Below, one piece after another: positions 32,603 to 40,549 of a stretch of 48,389 nucleotides of DNA. How positions within the stretch are numbered: the first letter of the stretch is position 1; each line of letters opens with the position of its first letter. The position numbers were made by a program, and so were the translations under genes. The notes beneath the pieces were generated by a model that was not told the DNA's origin, searched no databases, and worked only from the letters and a program-made list of their open reading frames with translations. This stretch comes from an uncultured Collinsella sp. (GTDB lineage: Bacteria; Actinomycetota; Coriobacteriia; Coriobacteriales; Coriobacteriaceae), in contig USPC01000005.1 of the NCBI GenBank assembly GCA_900556605.1, forward strand, positions 1 through 48,389, written 5' to 3'.

Positions 32603-35161
32603 CTAGAACGTCTGCTCGTAGTCGCTGTGCTTTTTGGCCGAACGCACCAGGAACTCCTGGTTGGTGTTGGTGCCCTTGAGACCCTTGATAAACGATGCGG
32701 CCGCGCGCTCGGTGTTGTTCATGCCGGCAAGAATGCGACGTAGACCAAAGACAAACGGACGCATCTGCTCGTCGACCAACAGGTCCTCGTTACGCGTACC
32801 GGAGGCAACGGGGTCGATAGCCGGGAAGATGCGGCGATCGGCTAGGTCGCGGTCGAGCTTAAGCTCCATGTTGCCGGTGCCCTTGAACTCCTCAAAGATG
32901 ACCTCGTCCATCTTGGAACCGGTGTCGATGAGGGCAGAGGCCAGGATGGTGAGCGAGCCACCGTTCTCGATATTACGGGCTGCGCCCAGGAAGCGCTTGG
33001 GCGGATACAGGGCCGCCGAATCGACGCCGCCCGAAAGGATGCGGCCTGAGGCGGGCGCCGCCAAGTTGTAGGCGCGGGCAAGACGCGTGATGGAGTCGAG
33101 CACCACCACGACATCGCCGCCCAGCTCCACGATGCGCTTGGCGCGCTCGATGACGAGCTCTGCCACACGAGTGTGGTTGTCGGCGGGCATATCGAAGGTC
33201 GACGCCACAACCTCGCCCTTGATGGAACGCTGCATATCGGTAACCTCTTCGGGGCGCTCGTCGACGAGCAGGCAGATGAGGTGCACCTCGGGGTTGTTAA
33301 TCGAGATAGACTGGCAGATCTTCTTGAGGATTGTGGTCTTGCCGGCCTTGGGCGGGGACACGATCAGGCCACGCTGACCCTTGCCGATCGGCGACACGAT
33401 GTCGATGGCGCGACCGGTAATGGAGTCCTTGCCATGCTCCATGCGCAGCGGCTCGTTGGGATAGACCGGGGTGAGGTCACCGAACTTGGGGCGGTTGCGA
33501 ATCTGCTCGGGGTCTAGACCGTTGACGGTCGTGATTTTGGCGAGGCCGGCGCGCTTGTCGCCGCCGCGCGAAGGACGAAGCGAGCCCTCGATGACGTCGC
33601 CCGTGCGCAGACGCGCGGAGCGGATGAGGTAGGCGGGAACGAAGGCGTCGTCGTTGGACTTCATGTAACCGTGGGCATGGATGATACCGGAGCTGTCCGG
33701 ACGAATCTGCAGGATGCCCTTGATGTCGCGGAAGCCCTCGGCCTTCGCGGCGGTGACGTAGATTTCCTCGACGAGCTCGGCTTTCTTCTTGCCGGTCGTC
33801 TCGATCTCGAACTCTTTGGCCTTCTCGCGCAGTTCGGCGACCTTCATGGCAGCGAGCTCCTCACGCGAAAGCGTGGGCTCGGTGGGGGCGGCGTTGCGCT
33901 CCTTGTTGCGCTGTTTGCGATCGCGCTGGCGGTTGCGACGGTCGTTGTTGCGCTCGTCCTTGCGCTCATTGCGCTCGTCGTTGCGCTTGTGCTGGCGACG
34001 GTTGGGGCGAGCGCCGTCTTCGGCCTCGGCGGGCGCGGCGCCATCGGTTGCGGCGGCGTCGGCATTGGCCGCAGCGGCGTCATTGCCCTCGGCGCCGGAA
34101 TCGACTTGCGCTTCGACATCAGCCTGCTGCTCGGACGCCTTGGCCTTAGCGGACTTCTTACGACCGCGCTTGGGCTTCTCGGACGCAGGCCGTTCGACGT
34201 CCTGGGGCTCGGCGGCATCAATCGATGCATCGACGGTCGTCTCGGCGGAATCCTCGGACGCACCCTTCTTGGCAGCCTTGGCCTTGGACGTGCGCTTAGC
34301 AGCAGTACGATGGCTGCGACCAGGACGGACATCGGCGGGAGCGGCCTCGGAAGTCGTAGCATCCTGGACGGGTGCGTCGGCGGCGGTTGCAGACTCGGCG
34401 GTCGCCGCAGCATCCCGAGCGGCTGCAGCTGCGGCTGCGGCCTTCTCTGCCTCGACGAAGGCCTTGGGCTTGCGACCGCGACGGTGCGGGCGCAAAGCCG
34501 GATCGACAACGGGAACTTCGCTGGCCTCGACAGGCGCAGCGGACTCAGCAGGCGATGCGCCCTCCCCTGCCGCGGAACGGACCGAAGCCTCAGTGAGCTC
34601 GGGAGTTACCTGATCGGCAACCTGCTCAGCCTTAGCAGCCGTGCGACGGCGCGTGCGCGGTGCCGGCTTCTCGGTCGGCTGGTCGGCGGCAGGGGTCTCG
34701 GTGGCGGCAGGCGTCTCGGGCACAGACGGAGCTGCAAGCTCGGTCAGAGCCGCGGCCTCGCGCTCGGCAGCACGACGGCGGGCGCGCACCACCTGAGCCT
34801 CGCTAATCTGCGCCAACGCACGTGCCTGCGCGACCTCATCGGAAATCGGCGCCGAGGAGTCAGCTGCAACGGTGCGCTTGGCGCGCGTCGTGCGCGTGGC
34901 ACGGCGCTTGGGCTTGGTGACCTCCTCGCCGTCAGCGGCAGGCTTGATCGTGCGGCGCGTACGCTTGGGCTTTGCCGGAGCAGCCTCCTCACCAGTTGCA
35001 GGCACGGCCTTCTCAGCCGTTGCAGGCGTAGGCGTCGAAGCAGCCTTAGGCGTCTCAGGAGCCGAGGCATGCGCGGGCGCCGCGACCTGATCCGACACAA
35101 CCGGTGCAGCGGGAGCGGCTTGCGTCGTCGTTATTTCGTTTTCTTGCTGTTGATCAGACAC
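32603..35161 (-). CDS. rho: Transcription termination factor Rho with long N-terminal arm
   Basis: The 852-residue product holds a complete Rho in its last ~420 residues: Rho_N (LSREELAAMKVAELREKAKE, near 430), the RNA-binding cold-shock-like domain (GILQIRPDSSGIIHAHGYMK), Walker A in IVSPPKAGKTTILKKICQ (~600), VVVLDSITRLARAYN and the C-terminal arginine-rich RNA-translocating part. Rho is the hexameric helicase that ends transcription. The first ~430 residues are a low-complexity arm of Ala, Pro, Glu, Thr, Lys and Arg, with repeated KPKRxxRxx blocks. Long arms are known in actinobacterial Rho, but this one is at the large end. The start is GTG 35161 with a weak ribosome binding site. Confidence 0.95.
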   Translation of the reverse strand: MSDQQQENEITTTQAAPAAPVVSDQVAAPAHASAPETPKAASTPTPATAEKAVPATGEEAAPAKPKRTRRTIKPAADGEEVTKPKRRATRTTRAKRTVAADSSAPISDEVAQARALAQISEAQVVRARRRAAEREAAALTELAAPSVPETPAATETPAADQPTEKPAPRTRRRTAAKAEQVADQVTPELTEASVRSAAGEGASPAESAAPVEASEVPVVDPALRPHRRGRKPKAFVEAEKAAAAAAAARDAAATAESATAADAPVQDATTSEAAPADVRPGRSHRTAAKRTSKAKAAKKGASEDSAETTVDASIDAAEPQDVERPASEKPKRGRKKSAKAKASEQQADVEAQVDSGAEGNDAAAANADAAATDGAAPAEAEDGARPNRRQHKRNDERNERKDERNNDRRNRQRDRKQRNKERNAAPTEPTLSREELAAMKVAELREKAKEFEIETTGKKKAELVEEIYVTAAKAEGFRDIKGILQIRPDSSGIIHAHGYMKSNDDAFVPAYLIRSARLRTGDVIEGSLRPSRGGDKRAGLAKITTVNGLDPEQIRNRPKFGDLTPVYPNEPLRMEHGKDSITGRAIDIVSPIGKGQRGLIVSPPKAGKTTILKKICQSISINNPEVHLICLLVDERPEEVTDMQRSIKGEVVASTFDMPADNHTRVAELVIERAKRIVELGGDVVVVLDSITRLARAYNLAAPASGRILSGGVDSAALYPPKRFLGAARNIENGGSLTILASALIDTGSKMDEVIFEEFKGTGNMELKLDRDLADRRIFPAIDPVASGTRNEDLLVDEQMRPFVFGLRRILAGMNNTERAAASFIKGLKGTNTNQEFLVRSAKKHSDYEQTF

Positions 35162-35305
35162 AGTGTTTGCTCAACTTTCTTTTCAAGCCCTGTGATCACA
35201 TGCTCCCTGCATAAACCTTCAGGGCGGCTAAACAGTCTAGCTCCGTCAAATACCGACGGACATCATTGATCTGTATCGAGATATTTGCGTCATATACGCA
35301 GCGTT

Positions 35306-35333
35306 AGTGTAACACAACCGCAACCACCTGCAA
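35306..35333 (-). promoter_or_regulatory. Probable rho promoter
   Basis: On the minus strand TTGCAG (35333-35328) is followed after 16 bases by TACACT (35311-35306). This would give a leader of about 140 bases before the GTG start, long enough for autogenous attenuation as known for rho. Confidence 0.45.
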
Positions 35334-35417
35334 CTTAGTCATTGAGGACGTTCTTAAACGACTAGTCAAAAGGGACAATCTTTGGTTTAACACCCACAAA
35401 TCTGACTGCCTCCGCCA

Positions 35418-35567
35418 AAACTATGGCGGTTTACTACGATGAATCGCTCAACCGCGACCACTCCGAAACTTGTTGAACTAAAACCGCAGGTAGATGCCTT
35501 GCACTTTTTAGCGAAAAGCCGGCGTGGTTGGCATTTCTCAATTCATCGTAGTAAACCGGCATAGTTT
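35418..35567. repeat. Non-coding element bounded by 27-bp inverted repeats (MITE-like)
   Basis: Bases 35418-35444 and 35541-35567 are inverted copies of a 27-base sequence with one mismatch; the shared core is CGGTTTACTACGATGAAT. The 96 bases between them have no open frame of note. Total length is about 150 bases, lying in the rho-argS gap. Size, inverted ends and absence of coding fit a miniature element or an intergenic palindromic repeat. A clear target-site duplication is not visible. Confidence 0.7.
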
Positions 35568-35611
35568 CGTATTTCCAGCAGCCCCAAATTCGTCAATACG
35601 CCGGCGTTTAT

Positions 35612-35647
35612 GCAAAAAGCCCGACCTCCGCATGGAGATCGGGCTTA
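35612..35647 (-). terminator. Terminator of argS
   Basis: On the minus strand AAGCCCGATCTCC-ATGC-GGAGGTCGGGCTT (one G-U-type mismatch) is followed by TTTGC. It lies about 46 bases after the argS stop. Confidence 0.85.
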
Positions 35648-35692
35648 TAGGGCTCAGCAAAGCCGAACCTACACGGTCAAACGATCCGTAGC

Positions 35693-37546
35693 TTACATCT
35701 GCTCGGGAGCGGAAACGCCAACGAGGGTGAGCACCAGGGCGAGCGTCACGCGGACGGCATCGCAAGCGGCCAGACGGGCGCGCGAAAGCTCGGGGTCGAC
35801 GGGACGGCCCTCGCTCGGCAGCACCTGACAGGCAGCGTAGAAGCTGTGGAAGTCGCCGGCGAGTTCCTCGGCAAAGTGCGTCAGACGGAACGGGGCGCGG
35901 TCACGAGCGCAGCTGGCGATGAGGTCGGTGAGCTCGTTGAGCTTACGCGAAAGGGCGAGCTCGGTCGGGTCGGTCAGCAGCGAGTAATCGACGTTCTCAC
36001 CGATGGCCTTGGCGGCGATGGCCTTCATGCCCATCTCGTCAGCCTGCTCGGGCGTAACGTCAGCGGCACGGCGCAGGATGGAGCACACGCGGGCGTGAGC
36101 GTACTGCACGTAGTACACCGGGTTGGAGTTGTCGCGCTTCTTGACGGCCTCAATATCGAAGTCGACCATCTGGTTGGAGCTCTTGGAGATGAGCGTGTAG
36201 CGAGCGGCATCGGAACCGACCTCGTCGACGAGCTCCTGAAGGGTCACCATGGTGCCCTTACGCTTGGACATACGGACGGGCTTGCCGTTGCGCAGCAGGT
36301 TGACGAGCTGGCCCAGCAGAACCTCAAACTTGCCGGGGTAACCCAGAGCGTCGCAGACGCAGCGGACGCGCTCGATGTAGCCGTGGTGGTCGGCGCCCCA
36401 GATGTCGATGACGTGGTCGACGCGCTGGAACTTATCCCAGTGATAGGCAACGTCGGAGGCGAAGTAGGTGTACTCGCCGTCGGACTTGATCAGGACGCGG
36501 TCCTTGTCATCGCCCAGGTCGGTGGAGCGGAACCACAGGGCGCCGTCCTTGGTATAGAGGTAGCCCATCTTGTCGAGCTTCTCAAAAGCGCGGTCGACGG
36601 CAGAGGTGCCGGCGGTCTCGCCCTCGGTGTCCTTCACGTACAGCGAACGCTCGGAGTACCAACGATCGAAGTCGCAGTTGACGGCATGGCAGAGGTCGCG
36701 CATGTTGTCGACCATCTTCACGTAGCCGCGCTCACGGAAGCTCTCCATGCGCTCCTGCGGATCGGCCTCGACCCACTTGTCGCCGTCGGTGCGCCAGAAC
36801 TCGGCGGCCTCATCGATGATGTAGTCGCCGCCGTAGGAGTCCTTGCCCAGGGTCTCAGCAAAGTTGTCCTGGTACGGATGGGTCTCGGGATGCTCATCGT
36901 TCTCATCGGCAACGAAGGCGTCGCGGTCAGCGATCAGCAGCTTGTGAGCCTCGTCGATATCCACGCCCTGCTTGGCGATGATGTCGGCAAGCTGCATATA
37001 GCGCGTGCTGATGGAGTTGCCGAAGGTGTTCATCTGAGAGCCGTGGTCATTGATGTAGAACTCACGCTGGATGTCGTAACCGGCGTGATCCATAACGCGG
37101 CAGAGGGAGTCACCCAGAGCGGCCCAGCGGCCATGGCCGATGTGCATGGGGCCGACGGGGTTGGCGGAGACGAACTCGACCTGGGTCTTCAAGCCGCCAC
37201 CGACGTTGGACTTAGCGAAGTCCATGCCCTTCTCGCGGGCCTCGCCAAAGATGGCATTCTTGACAGCGACGGAAAGGTAGAAGTTTATGAAGCCAGGGCC
37301 GGCGATCTCGACCTTCTCGATCGCGGGGTCCTCGGGCATATGGGCAACGACGGCCTCGGCGATCTTGCGCGGGGCACAGTGAGCCAGCTTGGCGGACTTC
37401 AGGGCCATGGTGGAGGTCCACTCGCCATGAGAAGTGTCAGCCGGTCGCTCGATGGCGCAATCGTCAAGTTCAAATGCGGAAAGGTCGCCGGCCTCCTGGG
37501 CCGCAGCAAGCGCAGCGCGTACCAGCTCTTCAATCTTCTCGGGCAT
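35693..37546 (-). CDS. argS: Arginyl-tRNA synthetase
   Basis: The 617-residue class I synthetase joins arginine to tRNA-Arg in the cytoplasm. Visible motifs are FVSANPVGPMHIGHGRWAAL (HIGH at 135-138), REFYINDHGSQM, the KMSKS-like MSKRKGTMVTLQELVDEVG and the C-terminal anticodon-binding DALR domain ending VTLALVLTLVGVSAPEQM. Length and motif order are normal. I chose ATG 37546, preceded by a full AAGGAGG; the open frame upstream would add 23 unconserved residues. It has its own terminator and diverges from the CarD-like gene. I see no T-box or other riboswitch in the 340-base gap up to 37888, which holds no other gene. Confidence 0.95.
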   Translation of the reverse strand: MPEKIEELVRAALAAAQEAGDLSAFELDDCAIERPADTSHGEWTSTMALKSAKLAHCAPRKIAEAVVAHMPEDPAIEKVEIAGPGFINFYLSVAVKNAIFGEAREKGMDFAKSNVGGGLKTQVEFVSANPVGPMHIGHGRWAALGDSLCRVMDHAGYDIQREFYINDHGSQMNTFGNSISTRYMQLADIIAKQGVDIDEAHKLLIADRDAFVADENDEHPETHPYQDNFAETLGKDSYGGDYIIDEAAEFWRTDGDKWVEADPQERMESFRERGYVKMVDNMRDLCHAVNCDFDRWYSERSLYVKDTEGETAGTSAVDRAFEKLDKMGYLYTKDGALWFRSTDLGDDKDRVLIKSDGEYTYFASDVAYHWDKFQRVDHVIDIWGADHHGYIERVRCVCDALGYPGKFEVLLGQLVNLLRNGKPVRMSKRKGTMVTLQELVDEVGSDAARYTLISKSSNQMVDFDIEAVKKRDNSNPVYYVQYAHARVCSILRRAADVTPEQADEMGMKAIAAKAIGENVDYSLLTDPTELALSRKLNELTDLIASCARDRAPFRLTHFAEELAGDFHSFYAACQVLPSEGRPVDPELSRARLAACDAVRVTLALVLTLVGVSAPEQM

Positions 37547-37888
37547 AGGTCCTCCTTGTGTTAAAGCCCCCGAGCTCTTGGTCACTCGTAGGGCAAAAGC
37601 CAGAGTTTGTAGCACTCTATCACAAGCGGTAGCTACTGTCGCAGGGTAAAGCTAATAGATATTGCATATGCACAAAATTGACTACAGCTTGTATGGAGTC
37701 ACTCAAAGAAGCCAGTCTGCCTGCAGATTATGCAGGCGTTGAAAATGCGTAAAGGTGTGAATGAGCTGCGTCTGTTATCGAATACTCTTACCTATCAGAG
37801 TTGTGTGCTTTTCCTGCATAAAGTAACGGTTTGCGCACGTCAGCGTGTTATTCTAGACATACGTAAATTCGTACAAGTTGGAGGTAGC

Positions 37889-38374
37889 ATGTTCTCAATC
37901 GGTCAACACGTCATTCATCCGGGCCAGGGAGTCTGCACCGTCGTCGGTTTTAGGGACGACACACCGCAGCCCATGCTGCTGCTCGAGACCAAGCAGGGAC
38001 ATGCGCAGACGATCCTCATGTACCCCGTGGCGCAGGCCGACCGTTTGCACGCCGCCATCTCGCAGCAAGATGCCGAACACCTGCTGAGCCACTATGACGA
38101 GCTGGAGTGCGACACCTTTACCGAGCGCAACAGCTCGCTTGAGGAGACACACTTTAAGCAGCAGCTCAAGCTGGGCGCGCCCGAGACGGTCCGCGTGGCA
38201 AAGACCATGATGTACCGCATTCGCCAGGCCGAGGAAGCTGATAAAAAGCCCAGCTCCTACTACATGCGCGTACTCAAGGAAGCCAAGCGCCGCTCCATCG
38301 AGGAGTTCGCTGTGGCCTTGGGCGTCACCGAGGAGGCCGCCGAAGCCCGCCTAGCCCAAGCCGCCCTCAACTAA
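37889..38374 (+). CDS. CarD-family transcriptional regulator
   Basis: The 161-residue protein starts MFSIGQHVIHPGQGVCTVVG, the RNA-polymerase-interacting domain of CarD/CdnL proteins, followed by a mostly helical C-terminal half (SSYYMRVLKEAKRRSIEEFA). Family members bind the polymerase beta subunit and the upstream edge of the open promoter bubble, tuning initiation at rRNA and other strong promoters. Here the C-terminal helices are less conserved, so DNA contact is inferred. I chose ATG 37889 with GGAGG 6 bases before it over an upstream ATG that adds 53 unlikely residues. A strong terminator follows. Confidence 0.8.
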   Translation: MFSIGQHVIHPGQGVCTVVGFRDDTPQPMLLLETKQGHAQTILMYPVAQADRLHAAISQQDAEHLLSHYDELECDTFTERNSSLEETHFKQQLKLGAPETVRVAKTMMYRIRQAEEADKKPSSYYMRVLKEAKRRSIEEFAVALGVTEEAAEARLAQAALN

Positions 38375-38386
38375 CCCAACCGCGCC

Positions 38387-38432
38387 AAAACCACCACAAA
38401 GGGGACAGGCACCTTTGTGGTGGTTTTCTTGT
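38387..38432 (+). terminator. Terminator after the CarD-like gene (copy 1 of a repeated terminator)
   Basis: AAACCACCACAAAGG and CCTTTGTGGTGGTTT form a 15-pair stem around GGACAGGCA, followed by TCTTG. It is almost identical to 39097-39142. Confidence 0.85.
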
Positions 38433-38481
38433 TCTAGTAGTATTCATTCTTATCGATACCCACGAGCACAAGGAGTCTCCT

Positions 38482-39081
38482 ATGGCAGAGCCGCTTACCG
38501 CCGGAATCACCCGCGACCGCGCGTTCGAACTGCTCAACGAGCACAACAAGGACCCGTTCCATATCACCCATGGCGAGACGGTCGAGGGCACTATGCGCTA
38601 CTTTGCGCGCGAGTTCGACCCCGAGAACGAGGAGTTTTGGGGCATCGTCGGTCTGCTGCACGACCTGGATTGGGAGGAGCATGAGGACGACCCCATGAGC
38701 CACACCATCTATGCTGCCGAGATTCTTAAGGGCGAAGGTGCGTCTCCAGAGCTCATTCGCGCCATCCAGACGCACACGTCCGACTTCAACACCTCGCTGC
38801 CCAAGCCCGAGCTGCAGATGGAAAAGATCCTGTTTGCCTGCGATGAGCTCACCGGCCTGATCGGCGCTGCAGTCATCATGCGCCCGAGCAAGAGCGTTAT
38901 GGACTTTACGACCAAGTCGCTCAAGAAGAAGTTCAAGGACAAGCGCTTTGCCGCCGGCTGCTCGCGCGACGTGATTTCGCAGGGCGCCGAGATGTTGGGC
39001 TGGGAGCTCCCCGAGCTCTTTGACCGCACCATCGCGGCCATGCAGTCCTTCGCCCCCGACCGCGATACCTTCCAGGCCTAA
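38482..39081 (+). CDS. HD-domain phosphohydrolase
   Basis: The 199-residue protein has the metal-binding HD pattern: H30 in HITHGETVEGTMRYFA, H60-D61 in GIVGLLHDLDWEEH, a following His in DPMSHTIYAAEIL, and a later Asp in FACDELTGLI. Small stand-alone HD proteins of this type hydrolyse phosphate esters of nucleotides or related molecules; the substrate is unknown. The C-terminal half (SLKKKFKDKRFAAG) is basic. AAGGAG precedes ATG 38482 at good distance. It is monocistronic and bracketed by two nearly identical terminators. Confidence 0.8.
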   Translation: MAEPLTAGITRDRAFELLNEHNKDPFHITHGETVEGTMRYFAREFDPENEEFWGIVGLLHDLDWEEHEDDPMSHTIYAAEILKGEGASPELIRAIQTHTSDFNTSLPKPELQMEKILFACDELTGLIGAAVIMRPSKSVMDFTTKSLKKKFKDKRFAAGCSRDVISQGAEMLGWELPELFDRTIAAMQSFAPDRDTFQA

Positions 39082-39096
39082 CCGCCCACGCCACCT

Positions 39097-39142
39097 AAAA
39101 CCACCACAAAGGGGAAAGGCACCTTTGTGGTGGTTTTTCTTG
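39097..39142. terminator. Bidirectional terminator (copy 2 of a repeated terminator)
   Basis: The 15-pair stem of 38387-38432 is repeated here with one loop base changed (GGAAAGGC against GGACAGGC). A-runs and T-runs flank it, so it can serve both the HD gene and proA, which converge on it. Confidence 0.85.
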
Positions 39143-39150
39143 CACGGGCG

Positions 39151-40437
39151 TTAGGGGCGGACCTGGCCGGTGCCGCGGAGCTTGTATTTGTAGGTGGTGA
39201 GGGCCTCGGCGGCGAAGGGGCCGCGGGCGTGGAGCTTTTGGGTCGAGATGCCGATCTCGGCGCCCAGGCCAAACTCGCCGCCGTCAGTGAAGCGCGTGCT
39301 GGCGTTGGCGTACACGGCCGAGGCATCGACCGCATCCAGGAAGCGCTCGCAAGCGTCCGTGTCCTCGGCAACGATGGCCTCGGAGTGCATCGTGCCGTAG
39401 CGATTGATGTGTGCGATGGCCTGGTCCTCGTTTGCCACGACCTTCACGCTCATCTCGAGCGCCAGGTACTCGCGACCCCAGTCCTCCTCAGTCGCGGCGA
39501 CGTAGTCATCGCCCTCCACAAAGCCGGCGTCGGCGCACGCGGCGCACGTGGCCTCGTCGCCGTGAATGAGCACGCCGTGATCGTGCAGCACGGCAACGAC
39601 CGCAGGCAAAAACGCATCGGCCACAGCATGGTCGACCAGCAGCGACTCGGCGGCATTGCACACGCCTACGCGCTGGGTCTTGGCATTAACGATAATGTTG
39701 AGCGCCTTATCAAAGTCGGCGGATTCATGCACGTAGATGTGGCAGTTGCCCGTGCCCGTCTCAATCACCGGCACAAGCGACTCGCGCACGCAGCGCTGGA
39801 TCAGGCCTGCACCGCCGCGCGGAATGAGTACGTCGACAATGCCGCGGAGCTTCATGAGCTCGCCAGTGGCCTCGCGGTCGGTGGACTCGATCATCGACAC
39901 GGCCTCGCGCGGGAAGCCCTTGGCCTCGAGCGCATCGGCCAGCAGCTCGGCGATCATGGCACACGAGTGATAGGCCAGCGAGCCGCCGCGCAGAATACAG
40001 GCGTTGCCGGTACGGATGCAGATGCCTGCGGCGTCGGCCGTCACGTTGGGGCGCGCCTCGTAGACCATAGCGACCAGGCCCAGCGGCACACTCACACGGG
40101 TCAGGTCCACGCCGCTTGCAAGCACGCGGTGGTCGAGCACGCGGCCCACGGGATCGGGCAGCTCGGCGAGCTTTTCCAGGCCGGCGGCCATGCCCTCGAC
40201 ACGCTCGGGCGTCAGCAGCAGGCGATCGAGCAGTCCGGCCGAAGTACCCGCATCGCGCGCGGCGGACATATCGAGCTCGTTGGCGGCAACGATGGAGTCG
40301 ACACCGTTGCGCAGTGCTGCGGCCATGGCGCGCACGGCCTCCTGACGCTGCTCATCGCTCGCCGTGGCAAGCGAGGCCGACGCTGCCTTGGCGGCAACGG
40401 CAAGATCGTGGACATACGTGGCTATATCGACCGACAT
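39151..40437 (-). CDS. proA: Glutamate-5-semialdehyde dehydrogenase (gamma-glutamyl phosphate reductase)
   Basis: The 428-residue enzyme reduces gamma-glutamyl phosphate to glutamate semialdehyde, the second step of proline synthesis. Blocks typical of ProA are VPLGLVAMVYEARPNVTADA, NACILRGGSLAYHS, LIPRGGAGLIQRCV, ETGTGNCHIYVHESAD and the catalytic-cysteine segment NAKTQRVGVCNAAESLLVD. AAAGGG precedes ATG 40437. The usual proBA operon is split: proB lies 1.6 kb upstream with a peptidase gene on the opposite strand between them. Its 3' end converges on the HD gene at a shared terminator. Confidence 0.95.
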   Translation of the reverse strand: MSVDIATYVHDLAVAAKAASASLATASDEQRQEAVRAMAAALRNGVDSIVAANELDMSAARDAGTSAGLLDRLLLTPERVEGMAAGLEKLAELPDPVGRVLDHRVLASGVDLTRVSVPLGLVAMVYEARPNVTADAAGICIRTGNACILRGGSLAYHSCAMIAELLADALEAKGFPREAVSMIESTDREATGELMKLRGIVDVLIPRGGAGLIQRCVRESLVPVIETGTGNCHIYVHESADFDKALNIIVNAKTQRVGVCNAAESLLVDHAVADAFLPAVVAVLHDHGVLIHGDEATCAACADAGFVEGDDYVAATEEDWGREYLALEMSVKVVANEDQAIAHINRYGTMHSEAIVAEDTDACERFLDAVDASAVYANASTRFTDGGEFGLGAEIGISTQKLHARGPFAAEALTTYKYKLRGTGQVRP

Positions 40438-40549
40438 GGGCGGCCCTTTCTCCTAGAAGTTTGCAACCATGGTAGCCGATTTGCGCATGGCCTCGCCCGC
40501 GGCGGTAGAATTGGTCAACCCGAAACACCGCAACGAACGGAAGACTCAC

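Noticed and set aside
33671..35269. 532-codon plus-strand frame opposite the Rho arm
   Set aside because: It is antisense to the low-complexity arm of Rho; the Leu/Gly/Arg-rich product has no family features.
35846..37564. 572-codon plus-strand frame opposite argS
   Set aside because: It is antisense to argS with all synthetase motifs; the Val/Gly/Leu/Asp-rich, motif-free product is a codon-bias artefact.
37547..37888. T-box or other riboswitch in the argS-CarD gap
   Set aside because: No T-box sequence, anticodon-displaying stem or known ligand-binding core was recognised; only ordinary spacer and the two ribosome binding sites are visible.
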